From assembly GCA_030829985.1 (NCBI GenBank), contig JAURNW010000013.1:100066-164065 (forward strand): a stretch of DNA of 64,000 nt, read 5' to 3'. Shown here in pieces: positions 1-9,590 of this stretch; the first letter of the stretch is position 1, and each line of letters begins with the position of its first letter. The notes beneath the pieces are model-generated. The model was not told the DNA's origin, made no database searches, and worked only from the letters and a program-made list of their open reading frames with translations. This DNA comes from Gammaproteobacteria bacterium (GTDB lineage Bacteria > Pseudomonadota > Gammaproteobacteria > Eutrophobiales > Eutrophobiaceae). The position numbers were made by a program, and so were the translations under genes.

Positions 1-902
1 AAATCTGCCAATGCAAGGCTATCATCGCCTCGAAACATTATATTGGCCGGTTTCAGGTCTCTATGCACTACATTGATGGCATGTATCTGTTCTAGTCCAT
101 AAGCAATATGGGTGGCATAGATAATAGCAATCTCATGGTTTAATCCTAACTCTGCACGTTGTTTTAAGTCTCCTCGTGAAAAAAACTCCATTGCGATATA
201 ACCATATTCTTCAGTAATACCGTGCTCATATATCTTGACGACAAAAGGTGAGTCTAGCGTAGCAATTAAATTCGCTTCCTGAATAAATCGTTGAACTAAT
301 TTTTCTTGTCTAACCCGAGTCAGATCCAGCACTTTAAGAACAACAGTCTTTTTATCGACAATCCTTTCGGCGAGGTATACTTTCGACATAGCGCCTTCAC
401 CAATCATACGTACAAATTTATAACCAATTTCCAGTCCAGTATCGGGGACTACATCTTGTTTATGTACCTTTCTGATTATCTGAGTCGCATTATGTAATTC
501 ATTTTCCTGATCAGTATCAGTTTTCCTTGAAAACTCAGTCGCGTCATGAACCATCTCTGCGAGACGTTTTGGCTTTATATCAACCTTATTTATGTAATCT
601 GCCGCACCAAGTTTAATTGACTTAACGGCTATATACTCATCACCTTCAGCAGTTAACACAATAGTTGGCGGAAAACCGGGTTTATTCCTGAATTCTTTTA
701 ACCACTTTAATCCGTCTTCATGAGGTCCCAACTTATAATCAAGAAATAGAATGTCATAAGGAGTCCAATCATAGTTATCAGGCGGTTTTCCCAAAGCATC
801 AAAATCATATTCTACAATTTCGATATCCTTGAGTTCTTTATTCAAATAGACCTTGAGTAAAGCCCTGAAGTCAGCAGAGTCATCGATTACTAATATTTTC
901 AT
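1..902 (-). CDS. Receiver domain fused to Ser/Thr protein kinase (partial, runs off the left edge)
   Basis: Reading the minus strand from the ATG at 900-902 gives 300 open codons with no stop before the window edge. Residues 1-120 are a CheY-like receiver: acidic pair D7/D8, phospho-acceptor D55 in FLDYKLG, T84 and K106. From about residue 160 a Hanks-type kinase domain begins: glycine loop IGEGAMSKVY (167-176), catalytic Lys K190 in VVLK, and the catalytic loop HRDLKPAN at 280-287. The last visible residues ALADF are the start of the DFG region. The family phosphorylates Ser/Thr on target proteins; the receiver probably gates it. The receiver closely resembles that of the protein at 62759. 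The C-terminal end is missing, so total length is unknown. Confidence 0.93.
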   Translation of the reverse strand, partial: MKILVIDDSADFRALLKVYLNKELKDIEIVEYDFDALGKPPDNYDWTPYDILFLDYKLGPHEDGLKWLKEFRNKPGFPPTIVLTAEGDEYIAVKSIKLGAADYINKVDIKPKRLAEMVHDATEFSRKTDTDQENELHNATQIIRKVHKQDVVPDTGLEIGYKFVRMIGEGAMSKVYLAERIVDKKTVVLKVLDLTRVRQEKLVQRFIQEANLIATLDSPFVVKIYEHGITEEYGYIAMEFFSRGDLKQRAELGLNHEIAIIYATHIAYGLEQIHAINVVHRDLKPANIMFRGDDSLALAD

Positions 903-1107
903 AGTTTGGATACTACTTAAATTTGTTATGCGGCACAGATAATAATTGGACTAAGGCTAAATATTAAGTCTAGTAAATTTTAATACTAATTTCAATAATT
1001 TATATTATTAAAATAATGTAAAGCTTTAATTAAAGAGTTGAATTTAATAGAAACTAATACCCGATATTACAGAAAAGGGTCTGGTGTTTGCGAGATACAG
1101 TGCAGGT

Positions 1108-4100
1108 TTATTCAGAAAATTTGCCGAATTTATGCATTATTGCCGGCATAACAAGCAAATTTAAAATAGTCGATGAAGCTAAACCACCAATAATTATTGC
1201 GGCCATAGGTCCCATTATTTCACGTCCCGGGTTATCGCTATTTATAGCTATCGGCAACATTGCTAATGCTGTGACTAAGGCCGTCATCAATATAGAGGGC
1301 AATCTCTCTTGTGCGCCTTTAATAGCAACATCGAGATTCCACAATAACCCTTCTTCTTTAACAAGATATTGATAATGAGAGACAAGCATAATTGAATTCC
1401 GGATTGTAATACCAAAGAGGGTAACAAACCCCACCAATGACCCAACGGAAAGACTCCCCCCTGTCACTAATACAGCAATAACACCACCAACTAGTGCAAA
1501 CGGTAAATTAATTAACATTAACAAAACATTCCTCAGGCTACCTATAGCGATATAAACCAACATCATAACTACCGCTAACACCATACTTGAGAGTATGATT
1601 AATTCTTCTTTTGCCTTGGCTTGTTCAATCGCAGCGCCGGTAAACTCGGGATAGAGTTCAGCATTGAATTTCACACGCTCAAATATAGTATCTTCAAGTT
1701 CTTGCATAAAGCTGACTATGTCACGATCGTTGACATGACTAGTGATGCTTTGTAACCGTTGCCCATCCTGGTGCAGGATATTATATCGACCACTTTGTTG
1801 TCGTATATCTGCAAACTCTTCCAAAGGTAATAATAACCCTCCAGCGGTCTTGATTAGTAATTTCCGAACATCGTCAGGTGTCTGTCGTTCATTTTCTGGT
1901 AGAGTGACAACAACATCATAGATACGATTGTTGTCCTGATATTTAGCAACTGGCAGACCTTCAAATGCAGTTTTTATACTGCTCACAACAGCAACTGGGC
2001 TAAGACCATGCTCTTTGAGTTTTTCCAGTTTTAATGCGATTTGTAATGAAGGTGTTGCTGAAGAGGATTGCACCTGAACGCCACTGGCTCCTTTAACGGC
2101 TTTCATAACAGCTGCAACCTCGGTTGCCTTTCTGTCAAGTTCATTCAGATCATTACCATAGATATTAACGACTATCGGAGTCGTATAACCGGAGATGGTT
2201 TCATGTATACGTTCTGATAAAAAGTTATGTGCCTCATAACGTAAACCCGGATAATCGTCTAGAGTAGTTCGTAAAGCATCTAATACGCCCTGTTGTTCCG
2301 CGCCACTTAAGGCATTATCGAGATCAACTTCAAACTCACTATAATGACTGCCGAAGGTATCTGCACCACGCTCCGCCCTACCCGCCCATTGCGATACAGA
2401 GATTACACCTGGAATCTTGAGGAATGATTTAGTCAATTGATTACCGACACGAATGGATTCTTTTAATGACGTCCCGGCAATACTTGAGGTATGAACAATG
2501 TAGTGTCCCTCTCTAAGATTAGGGATAAATTGACCGCCCACACCTGGTAACACAGAAATACCGGCCAAACAAAATAATACTGTTGAAATAATTACCAGAT
2601 AAGGTGAACGTGAAATCAATGTTAATGATTTTGCATAATAAGGTTGCAACATATTAATCAGTGGCGGCTCAATATTCCTTAACTTGTCCTTTGCCAAAAG
2701 CATATAACATAATGCTGGTGTCACCGTTAATGCTACAAGTAATGACATCATGATTGACAATATGTAGGCCATACCAAGCGGGGCAAACAAGCGACCGGTA
2801 ATACCGCTAAGATGTAACAAAGGCACAAAGACTAAAGCCACAATAAAACTGGCATAAACAACAGAACCACGTACTTCCATAGACGCGTTATACACCACGT
2901 CCTTCATCGGCAAAGGATTTTCCAAAAGCTTGTTCTGTCTTAATCTTCGAAATATATTTTCAGTATCAATAATAGCGTCATCGACTACTTCACCCAGAGC
3001 AATAGCCAAACCACCAATAACCATAATATTCAAATTAACGCCAAGTTCTAATAAAACCAGTATCGCTGTTAATAATGACAGGGGAATTGCCATAACAGAG
3101 ATAAATGCCGTTCTAAAATTGAACAAGAAAACAACCAGTACTGCTACAACAAATAAACCGCCGATTAATAGATGGCCGGTAATACTACTAACAGAACGCT
3201 CTATATAGTTTGCAGGACGAAACAAGGTCGGATGTAGTTTGATATCATTATCAGCAAAGATTTTATCCAGGCCTTGTATCGCTTTTTCGACTGCATTCGA
3301 CACATTTAACGTATTTGCACCGTATTGCCCTATGACCATGAGGACAATACCCGCTTCCCCTTTGATTGAACCAGCACCAAAGGCCGGTTCAGCACCATAA
3401 TCAATATTGGCAACGTCTCCAAGAGTGACACTAACGCCTTCTTCATGCTTAACAATAACTTTCTCTAATTCATTTTTTTGTTCTGGCAAACCAGCCAGAC
3501 TTAAACTCAAACGTTGATTATTATTCTCAATATATCCGGAGCCATATATACCAGTGGCTTGCTTTGCTGCATCGGCAACCTCATTGATACCTATTCCATA
3601 TTGTTTGAGTTTGTCTTCATTAATTTGAATTTGTAATTGCTTTACATCACCACCAAAAACATTGACATCAGCTACGCCCGGCACACTTAAAATCGTGGGC
3701 ACAAGATTCCAGTCAACCATACTGCGTAATGTCATCAAATCCTTGCCGGGAGAAGTTACCCCGATGGTAAGTATAGTTGCTGATGAGGATGCCATTGGTA
3801 CTGGCACAGCAGGTCCAACGCCTTCAGGCAATAAATTAGTTAAGCCGGCTAGCCGTTCAGATACAAGCTGTCGATTACGATAGATATCTGTGTCTTCGTC
3901 AAAATAAATGTTTACTATCGATAAGCCCTGTATCGATTCTGAACGTACATGATCTATGCCAATTAAACCTGACAATGCAGTTTCTATTGGTCGAGTAACC
4001 AGTATTTCAACTTGCTCTGTGGAGTAACCAGGCGCTTCTGTTTGTACAACAATCAGGTTAGGTGAAAATTCAGGAAAGATATCCAGGCCGGCACGAGATA

Positions 4101-4191
4101 ATTGATAAACACTATAAAACATTAATAGCGCCGCAATAGCGATAACAACACCACGATAATGTATAGAAAATCTGACTAAGGTTGAGAGCAT
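1108..4191 (-). CDS. RND efflux pump inner-membrane subunit, heavy-metal (HME/CusA-CzcA-like) type
   Basis: A 1027-residue protein, normal length for an RND pump. It has one N-terminal membrane helix (about 14-32), a large periplasmic loop starting GLDIFPEFSPN, a bundle of helices from about 338, a second periplasmic loop, and a C-terminal helix bundle. The membrane-embedded segment GEVVDDAIIDTEN (400-412) carries the acidic residues expected for proton relay in the HME subfamily. It lies 18 bp downstream of the adaptor gene in an operon with an outer-membrane partner, so the three should form a trans-envelope efflux complex driven by proton import. The substrate cannot be read from the sequence; no metal-binding His-rich segment or metal regulator is adjacent. 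Confidence 0.92.
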   Translation of the reverse strand: MLSTLVRFSIHYRGVVIAIAALLMFYSVYQLSRAGLDIFPEFSPNLIVVQTEAPGYSTEQVEILVTRPIETALSGLIGIDHVRSESIQGLSIVNIYFDEDTDIYRNRQLVSERLAGLTNLLPEGVGPAVPVPMASSSATILTIGVTSPGKDLMTLRSMVDWNLVPTILSVPGVADVNVFGGDVKQLQIQINEDKLKQYGIGINEVADAAKQATGIYGSGYIENNNQRLSLSLAGLPEQKNELEKVIVKHEEGVSVTLGDVANIDYGAEPAFGAGSIKGEAGIVLMVIGQYGANTLNVSNAVEKAIQGLDKIFADNDIKLHPTLFRPANYIERSVSSITGHLLIGGLFVVAVLVVFLFNFRTAFISVMAIPLSLLTAILVLLELGVNLNIMVIGGLAIALGEVVDDAIIDTENIFRRLRQNKLLENPLPMKDVVYNASMEVRGSVVYASFIVALVFVPLLHLSGITGRLFAPLGMAYILSIMMSLLVALTVTPALCYMLLAKDKLRNIEPPLINMLQPYYAKSLTLISRSPYLVIISTVLFCLAGISVLPGVGGQFIPNLREGHYIVHTSSIAGTSLKESIRVGNQLTKSFLKIPGVISVSQWAGRAERGADTFGSHYSEFEVDLDNALSGAEQQGVLDALRTTLDDYPGLRYEAHNFLSERIHETISGYTTPIVVNIYGNDLNELDRKATEVAAVMKAVKGASGVQVQSSSATPSLQIALKLEKLKEHGLSPVAVVSSIKTAFEGLPVAKYQDNNRIYDVVVTLPENERQTPDDVRKLLIKTAGGLLLPLEEFADIRQQSGRYNILHQDGQRLQSITSHVNDRDIVSFMQELEDTIFERVKFNAELYPEFTGAAIEQAKAKEELIILSSMVLAVVMMLVYIAIGSLRNVLLMLINLPFALVGGVIAVLVTGGSLSVGSLVGFVTLFGITIRNSIMLVSHYQYLVKEEGLLWNLDVAIKGAQERLPSILMTALVTALAMLPIAINSDNPGREIMGPMAAIIIGGLASSTILNLLVMPAIMHKFGKFSE

Positions 4192-4209
4192 GAGTGAGGT
4201 TAGAGTAAA

Positions 4210-5286
4210 TTAATCATCATTTTCATCAGGGATGGCCCATTTAAACTCTTCTGATAATAGTGTTTGACTACCCTTTGTTACCAGTAATTCATCATCGGCA
4301 AGTAATTTATCTTCCAATAACCAACCATTATCCATTCTTCTAGCAGTGCCTAGCGGTTTGCGAATAAACAGGTCTTCGCCACGTTTCACATAGACCCACG
4401 GTTCATTGGCATACCAGATAGTGGCATTATCTGTCACGAAGTAACCTTCTATATCAGTGTCAGCTTCCTCTATCCACGCAAATAAACGCATGCCTGCCCT
4501 GACTTTTTCTGATTTCAATAGATAGAAAAAGCTTTCACCATATAATGAATTATTAATCCGGTTTGCACGATCCAGATAAGTAGCTACTCGTGCTGTTTCC
4601 CTCTGATTTAGATTATTTACAAAAACGTTTTGTTGTTCAAAATCCATCACCTTGTTTTTGGGTAACGACAATAATATGAGGCTTATTTGATATGAGGCTA
4701 AAAGATCAAATTCGCTCTGCTTTTCTTTATTCAGTATAAAACTGGCTAATTGCTCTCCCCATGAAGACTTGATGCTATAAACAAAACTATGAACACGGGT
4801 ATTGTAGGCATTTAATTCGGCAATCTTCTGATCACGGTCAGCAAGATTTTTTTCCAATTCGCGTGTGGAAAGACTTTTTGCCTTATGCAATGCATTTGCA
4901 CGCTCAAGGATTTTATTTTGATTCTGCAAACTACTTTGAACAATATTCCGATCGGCAATAAGACCATCATATTCTGTTTTAAGTGAAACCAGTTCTGATA
5001 CATCAATAACCTCGGCATAGGCCATAAATTGCGGACTAATTGAGATTACTTTTATTTCTTCAAACTCCAGACCTGATACCAAAATAACTTCTTCATCGAG
5101 TTGAATTGCCTTATAACCATCAATAATTGATATTCTTTCTTGTTCCGATTGCTCATCGTCTTCATCTGATTGCTGATTATTTATCAGTTCATTGATTACA
5201 TTTTCATCTGTAATCTGTACAGTCAAAAAAAGTATCAAACTAATTACCAGTAAAACCAGAAAGGATTTAATTAACCAATTCATCAT
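4210..5286 (-). CDS. Efflux RND periplasmic adaptor (membrane fusion protein)
   Basis: A 358-residue protein with an N-terminal membrane anchor (about 5-25), an acidic Asp/Glu/Gln-rich stretch (about 38-52), a helical hairpin region (about 85-150) and a beta-rich C-terminal part (about 265-350). This architecture, and its place between a TolC-like gene and an RND pump gene, identify it as the membrane fusion subunit linking the inner and outer membrane parts. The lipoyl and barrel motifs are divergent, so the call leans on context. Its start overlaps the end of the outer-membrane gene by 20 bp, which suggests translational coupling. Confidence 0.8.
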   Translation of the reverse strand: MMNWLIKSFLVLLVISLILFLTVQITDENVINELINNQQSDEDDEQSEQERISIIDGYKAIQLDEEVILVSGLEFEEIKVISISPQFMAYAEVIDVSELVSLKTEYDGLIADRNIVQSSLQNQNKILERANALHKAKSLSTRELEKNLADRDQKIAELNAYNTRVHSFVYSIKSSWGEQLASFILNKEKQSEFDLLASYQISLILLSLPKNKVMDFEQQNVFVNNLNQRETARVATYLDRANRINNSLYGESFFYLLKSEKVRAGMRLFAWIEEADTDIEGYFVTDNATIWYANEPWVYVKRGEDLFIRKPLGTARRMDNGWLLEDKLLADDELLVTKGSQTLLSEEFKWAIPDENDD

Positions 5287-6775
5287 TTAATCTCTCTTCA
5301 ATCTGTTCCAGCCATTTCGTGATGACATCATTTATATTTACATCGGAATGTGTACTGTGCAAAAGATGTTCAAACTCAAGTATTGCATTTATTGCTTCTT
5401 TATAGATATGCATTTGTTCCTGTCTGGCTTTATATAATTCAATTCTATTCCTGAGCAATGCTGTTTGATCAACACCGCCCATATCGATCTGGGTTTCAAT
5501 TTCTTCCATACGGTCCTCAATAGAACGGACGATCTCATCGCTGATTTTAATAGCTTCTTTATGGCGGGATATGGAGTGGTGACTTTTGTATAAAGCATTT
5601 AATAATTCTTTTTGTAAGACCGTGATTTCCTGCTGTTTTATTCTCCGCTCTTCAAGTGCAGTTAATATATTAAGATTCTGCTGTGTCTTTTCAAAAAGAG
5701 GTAATACCCATGAAGAACCTAAAGACCATACATTATCAGACTGATCAAAAATAAAACCCGGCGATAGGACAATGTCAGGGTATTGTTTTTCGATTAATAA
5801 CTTAAGATCAGCTTCTGCTAAAGCATAATGATTTAATTTAATTGCCATATCGATATGACTATCCAACATTATTTTTTGTAAATCAGAAAAATCAGCGGTG
5901 AAGTATTCCGATGCTTGGTATTCAGTATTTTCAAACAACCGTGGTGACGTACTTAGAATCTCAATATTCTCTAAATCAGAATAGATTAGCTGAGTCATTG
6001 CGAGTAATTCATCAGTTAATTTTAGTACGTTATTTTCCTCAATACTGAGCTGAAATACGCCTTGCTGTAACTCTAACTTCGTGTTGTTTAATTCAAAATG
6101 ACTCACTGCACCCAATTGATATTGATTCTGTAATTGGGCCAATAATTCTTTTAGAACGCTTATTTCATTTCTTATCTCAATGATTTCTGCCTGCTTAATA
6201 ACATAAGCATGATAACGCTCTTCAAACAGGCCATACCGATTTAAAGCAAGTTGCTTGATTTTCAAAGTTGCATTAAGCAGATCCACTTCAGCTTTCGCTT
6301 TTCTTGCCTCTCGTTTACCTTTGCGTTCGTAGATAAAGCTTATAACAGCACCAATCGACCATAGGTTTGATGTATCGGTATTATCACTGTGGTGTTCGAG
6401 TGGGGATGATATCTTAGGATTAATGCTATAGTCATTATGGTCCAAGGCAATTTTAGCTTGCTTCCATTTTCTATAAGCTACTTGCATTTCTGGATCATAA
6501 TACAGGCCGGTTAAATACAAACGTTTAATCGAAAACAAATTACTCATCAAGCTTTCTGCGGCAAGGCCATTTGTTATTAAAAAATGATTCAATCCCGAGT
6601 CATTAATTGACCAGGAATTAATTTCATTTGATATATTCGTGTTATTGATGGGAACATCATTATAGGTATATTTAGCGCAAGCCTGAATCGCTAGTACAGA
6701 TAGAAACAATATAAAAAGACATGATTTATGCCTGAACGTATGTACTGGGCTTGTCGGATTAATTACATTGTTCAT
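5267..6775 (-). CDS. TolC-family outer membrane efflux lipoprotein
   Basis: A 502-residue protein beginning with a signal peptide that ends IQAC (residues about 30-33), a plausible lipoprotein processing site, so it is probably a lipidated outer-membrane factor. The mature part is almost all long amphipathic helices in two repeats, as in TolC/CusC channels (for example LKELLAQLQNQYQLGAVSHF, a typical TolC-repeat helix). It is the first gene of the three-gene efflux operon and overlaps the adaptor gene by 20 bp. Assignment to the family is firm; the substrate is unknown. Confidence 0.85.
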   Translation of the reverse strand: MNNVINPTSPVHTFRHKSCLFILFLSVLAIQACAKYTYNDVPINNTNISNEINSWSINDSGLNHFLITNGLAAESLMSNLFSIKRLYLTGLYYDPEMQVAYRKWKQAKIALDHNDYSINPKISSPLEHHSDNTDTSNLWSIGAVISFIYERKGKREARKAKAEVDLLNATLKIKQLALNRYGLFEERYHAYVIKQAEIIEIRNEISVLKELLAQLQNQYQLGAVSHFELNNTKLELQQGVFQLSIEENNVLKLTDELLAMTQLIYSDLENIEILSTSPRLFENTEYQASEYFTADFSDLQKIMLDSHIDMAIKLNHYALAEADLKLLIEKQYPDIVLSPGFIFDQSDNVWSLGSSWVLPLFEKTQQNLNILTALEERRIKQQEITVLQKELLNALYKSHHSISRHKEAIKISDEIVRSIEDRMEEIETQIDMGGVDQTALLRNRIELYKARQEQMHIYKEAINAILEFEHLLHSTHSDVNINDVITKWLEQIEERLNDELVN

Positions 6776-6860
6776 GATGAAGCGTAACTCTGATATAAAT
6801 TATTATTAATCTACTTCCAGCAAATACAGAATAACCTTGTGTCTTACCAGAATAAATTTT

Positions 6861-7805
6861 ATGTCCATGAATAATATAGCTATTTATCTATTTTGTCTGT
6901 TGATAATGTCATCATTGTCGTATGCGGAATATAGTTTATCCGAAGCATGTAGCGATTTTAGGTCTGTTATAGAAGATTCCGAACAAGATGTAAGACAAAA
7001 TCACACGGGACATTTCAAGAGTGGCCTGCTTTGGAAAATAGAAAATCCTGCAGGTAAGATAAATTATCTGTTCGGGACCATGCATTCCCAGGATATTGCT
7101 ATTAGTGCCATACCGGCACAGGTTCGTAAGGCCTTATTAGAAAGCAAATTGTTACTTATGGAAACAATCCCTGACCAATCAGCTAACCAGACTTTTCTTA
7201 AAATGATGACTTTCAAGGGAGATCAACAGCTAGACTATCTGCTTGAGAATGCCATTTTTAATGAATTAAACATACAAATACAGGATTATGGTGTTAGTCA
7301 GGAGCAAGTCAAATTCATGAAGCCCTGGGCAGTATTCAGCCTGATTGGAAGACCAATACCGATTAGAGCGCCCACTCTGGAAGACAACTTATTACAATTG
7401 GCACTACAGCATCAACTTGGCGTCAAATCCCTGGAGACAATGAGTGAAATACTCACCGCCCTCGATGGTTTAGCAATGGATGACCAGTTGATAATCCTTA
7501 AAGATACCGTCTGCAATCACAAACAAATAATTCGTGACACACAAAATTTGATGGATATTTATTTGGCCAGGGATCTAGAGGGATTGGTTGCGTACAATAA
7601 TCAAGCACATTACGACGAGGATGTATTTGAGCGCTTCATGCAACGTATTCTTTATGACCGCAACAGCAGAATGTTAAATCGCATAGAAAAAGAATTTTCA
7701 GGAGGCAATGTCTTTGTTGCGGTTGGAGCTTCTCATTTAACTGAAGAAAAAGGCTTATTAAATCAATTACAAATTAAAGGTTATCGCCTTATCCCCGTCT
7801 ACTAA
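6861..7805 (+). CDS. TraB/GumN family protein
   Basis: The reading frame is open from a TTG at 6837, but the ATG at 6861 (or 6867) places a clean signal peptide at the N-terminus (MSMNNIAIYLFCLL...SYA) and is preferred, giving 314 residues. Two family-defining GxxH motifs are present: FGTMHSQD near residue 72 and VGASHLTEEKG near residue 289. A metal-dependent protease mechanism has been proposed for this fold, but the biological role in bacteria is unknown. It is secreted or periplasmic. It stands alone, divergent from the efflux operon, with 85 bp between them. Confidence 0.85.
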   Translation: MSMNNIAIYLFCLLIMSSLSYAEYSLSEACSDFRSVIEDSEQDVRQNHTGHFKSGLLWKIENPAGKINYLFGTMHSQDIAISAIPAQVRKALLESKLLLMETIPDQSANQTFLKMMTFKGDQQLDYLLENAIFNELNIQIQDYGVSQEQVKFMKPWAVFSLIGRPIPIRAPTLEDNLLQLALQHQLGVKSLETMSEILTALDGLAMDDQLIILKDTVCNHKQIIRDTQNLMDIYLARDLEGLVAYNNQAHYDEDVFERFMQRILYDRNSRMLNRIEKEFSGGNVFVAVGASHLTEEKGLLNQLQIKGYRLIPVY

Positions 7806-7844
7806 TCGTGAATAATTGATAAATATTAACCCCTACCAGAAACA

Positions 7845-8090
7845 TTATTTCTGATAACGGCTTTTCCATTCAGAATATGGCATACCATAAATGTATTCCC
7901 GTGCTGATTCGTAATCTATCTCGATGCCTTTATCTTCAGCAGCAGAGACATACCATTTAGAGAGACAATTACGGCAAAAACCGGCCAAATTCATTAAATC
8001 GATATTCTGAACATCAGTATGTTCACGGAGATGTTTCACTAATTGGCGAAATGCAGCAGCTTCAACTTCTGTTTCTGTCTGTTTATCCAT
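7845..8090 (-). CDS. DUF1244 family protein
   Basis: A small soluble protein of 81 residues with the strongly conserved core NLAGFCRNCLSKWY and the C-terminal GMPYSEWKSRYQ typical of DUF1244. The frame extends upstream to an ATG at 8114, but the ATG at 8090 is preferred: an AAAGGAAAT ribosome-binding site lies just upstream, inside the longer frame, and MDKQTETE matches my recollection of the usual family N-terminus. The two Cys in FCRNC are a possible metal or redox site. No function is known. It is convergent with the TraB-like gene. Confidence 0.9.
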   Translation of the reverse strand: MDKQTETEVEAAAFRQLVKHLREHTDVQNIDLMNLAGFCRNCLSKWYVSAAEDKGIEIDYESAREYIYGMPYSEWKSRYQK

Positions 8091-8239
8091 TTTTATTTCC
8101 TTTATTAATTTCATACTTTTATTTCGGTGAACTAGTTAATATTATTAAATAGTCAAAAAATAGTCATAGAGCCATTTTTGAAGACATGATATAACCAATC
8201 TTGCTAAAAACTAAAAATTTAATCAAATTCACAGCATTT

Positions 8240-9568
8240 ATGAGTTCACAAGAAGATTTACATAAAATTATTATCATTGGCGGTGGCGCTGGCGGTCTGG
8301 AATTGGCAGCAAGACTCGGTAAGAAGTTAGGAAAAAAGAAAAAAGCCGAGATTACACTTGTCGATGCCACATTGACTCACTTGTGGAAACCACTTCTTCA
8401 TGAAGTCGCCGCGGGCACCTTAAATTCCTATGATGACGAGTTAAGTTATCTGGCATTAGGCCATAAAAACCACTTCAGATTCAGGCTTGGTCGCATGGAC
8501 ACTTTAGATAGGCAAAAACAAGAGATTAGCCTGACCCCAACACTTGATGTTAATGGCGTTGAATATATTCCACGGCGCACCTTCAAATATGACACTCTGG
8601 TGTTTGCTGTTGGCAGTATAACCAATGACTTTGGTATCAAAGGTATAAAAGACCACTGCATGTTTTTAGATACTCGAGTAGAAGCAGATTTATTTCATCA
8701 GCATTTTTTCAAAAATGCTTATACGGCTCATGCACAAACCACAGGACTGCGTGAAGGACAATTGAAGATAGCCATTGCCGGAGCTGGCGCAACGGGTGTT
8801 GAGTTGTCCGCTGAATTGCATGAAGCTATTAACCAATTAGTCGAATTCGGTCTTGATGGTATCCCTAAAGAAAATGTAAAAATTACGATAATTGAAGCCG
8901 CAGAAAGAATACTACCTGCCCTTCCACCAGATCTATCAGAAAAAACCACAAATGCACTCAATAAAATAGACGTTGAAGTTTTAACAAACCATCGGATTTC
9001 TGAAGCAACTGAATTAGGTTATGTTACAGACAAAGGTGGGTTCATCCCCTCTGAAATTAAAGTCTGGGCAGCAGGCATTAAGGCACCTGACTTTTTAGCA
9101 GAAATAGATGGCCTCGAAACCAATAGGATTAATCAGCTCATTGTGAAAGAAACATTAGAAACAACGCGTGATGAAAATATTTTTGCAATGGGTGATTGCG
9201 CCGCATGTCCTATGAAAGGGACTGACCAGAACGTACCGCCACGAGCGCAAGCTGCTAATCAGCAAGCAACTATGTTATTTAAATCGATAATCAATCGCAT
9301 GAATAATAAACCCGTGCCAACATATACTTATGTTGATTACGGATCATTGATTAATCTGAATCGCTACTCGACTGTTGGCAACATGATGGGCAATCTGCTT
9401 GGGAAAAAAGCGGGTAGTATCATGATTGAAGGAGTATTAGCCAGGTTTGTTTATTGGTCACTCTATAAAATGCATCAAGTTGTCATTCAAGGCGTTATTC
9501 GTGTAACACTAACAACCATTGCAAACTTCCTGACACAGAAAACAAAACCAAGAATGAAACTGCATTAG
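8240..9568 (+). CDS. ndh: Type II NADH dehydrogenase (NDH-2)
   Basis: A 442-residue FAD-dependent oxidoreductase. The FAD-binding motif IIIGGGAGGLELA lies at about residues 10-23, and a second nucleotide (NADH) motif IAGAGATGVELSAEL lies in the middle. The segment FAMGDCAACP is the C-terminal FAD-contact motif, and VPPRAQAANQQA matches the quinone-site region of NDH-2. A basic amphipathic C-terminus fits peripheral attachment to the inner membrane. It passes electrons from NADH to quinone without pumping protons. The frame opens at a TTG at 8201; the ATG at 8240 sits at the usual distance before the GGG motif and is preferred. Confidence 0.9.
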   Translation: MSSQEDLHKIIIIGGGAGGLELAARLGKKLGKKKKAEITLVDATLTHLWKPLLHEVAAGTLNSYDDELSYLALGHKNHFRFRLGRMDTLDRQKQEISLTPTLDVNGVEYIPRRTFKYDTLVFAVGSITNDFGIKGIKDHCMFLDTRVEADLFHQHFFKNAYTAHAQTTGLREGQLKIAIAGAGATGVELSAELHEAINQLVEFGLDGIPKENVKITIIEAAERILPALPPDLSEKTTNALNKIDVEVLTNHRISEATELGYVTDKGGFIPSEIKVWAAGIKAPDFLAEIDGLETNRINQLIVKETLETTRDENIFAMGDCAACPMKGTDQNVPPRAQAANQQATMLFKSIINRMNNKPVPTYTYVDYGSLINLNRYSTVGNMMGNLLGKKAGSIMIEGVLARFVYWSLYKMHQVVIQGVIRVTLTTIANFLTQKTKPRMKLH

Positions 9569-9590
9569 GTATAGAACAATAAATTAGCTA

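Noticed and set aside
306..497. Plus-strand 63-codon ORF at the left edge
   Set aside because: The minus strand here encodes the receiver-kinase linker and kinase lobe with conserved motifs; the plus ORF has none.
902..1107. Gap between the kinase and the RND operon
   Set aside because: About 205 bp of AT-rich sequence; no ORF, hairpin or promoter could be supported there.
1088..1372. Plus-strand ORF of 94 codons inside the RND pump gene
   Set aside because: It is antisense to the conserved C-terminal end of the pump and has no ribosome-binding site or recognisable protein; a shadow ORF, like the many others opposite real genes.
7836..7852. CAGAAA-N5-TTTCTG hairpin between the TraB-like and DUF1244 genes
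   Set aside because: Short, AU-rich stem overlapping the end of the DUF1244 gene and without a T-run; not convincing as a terminator.
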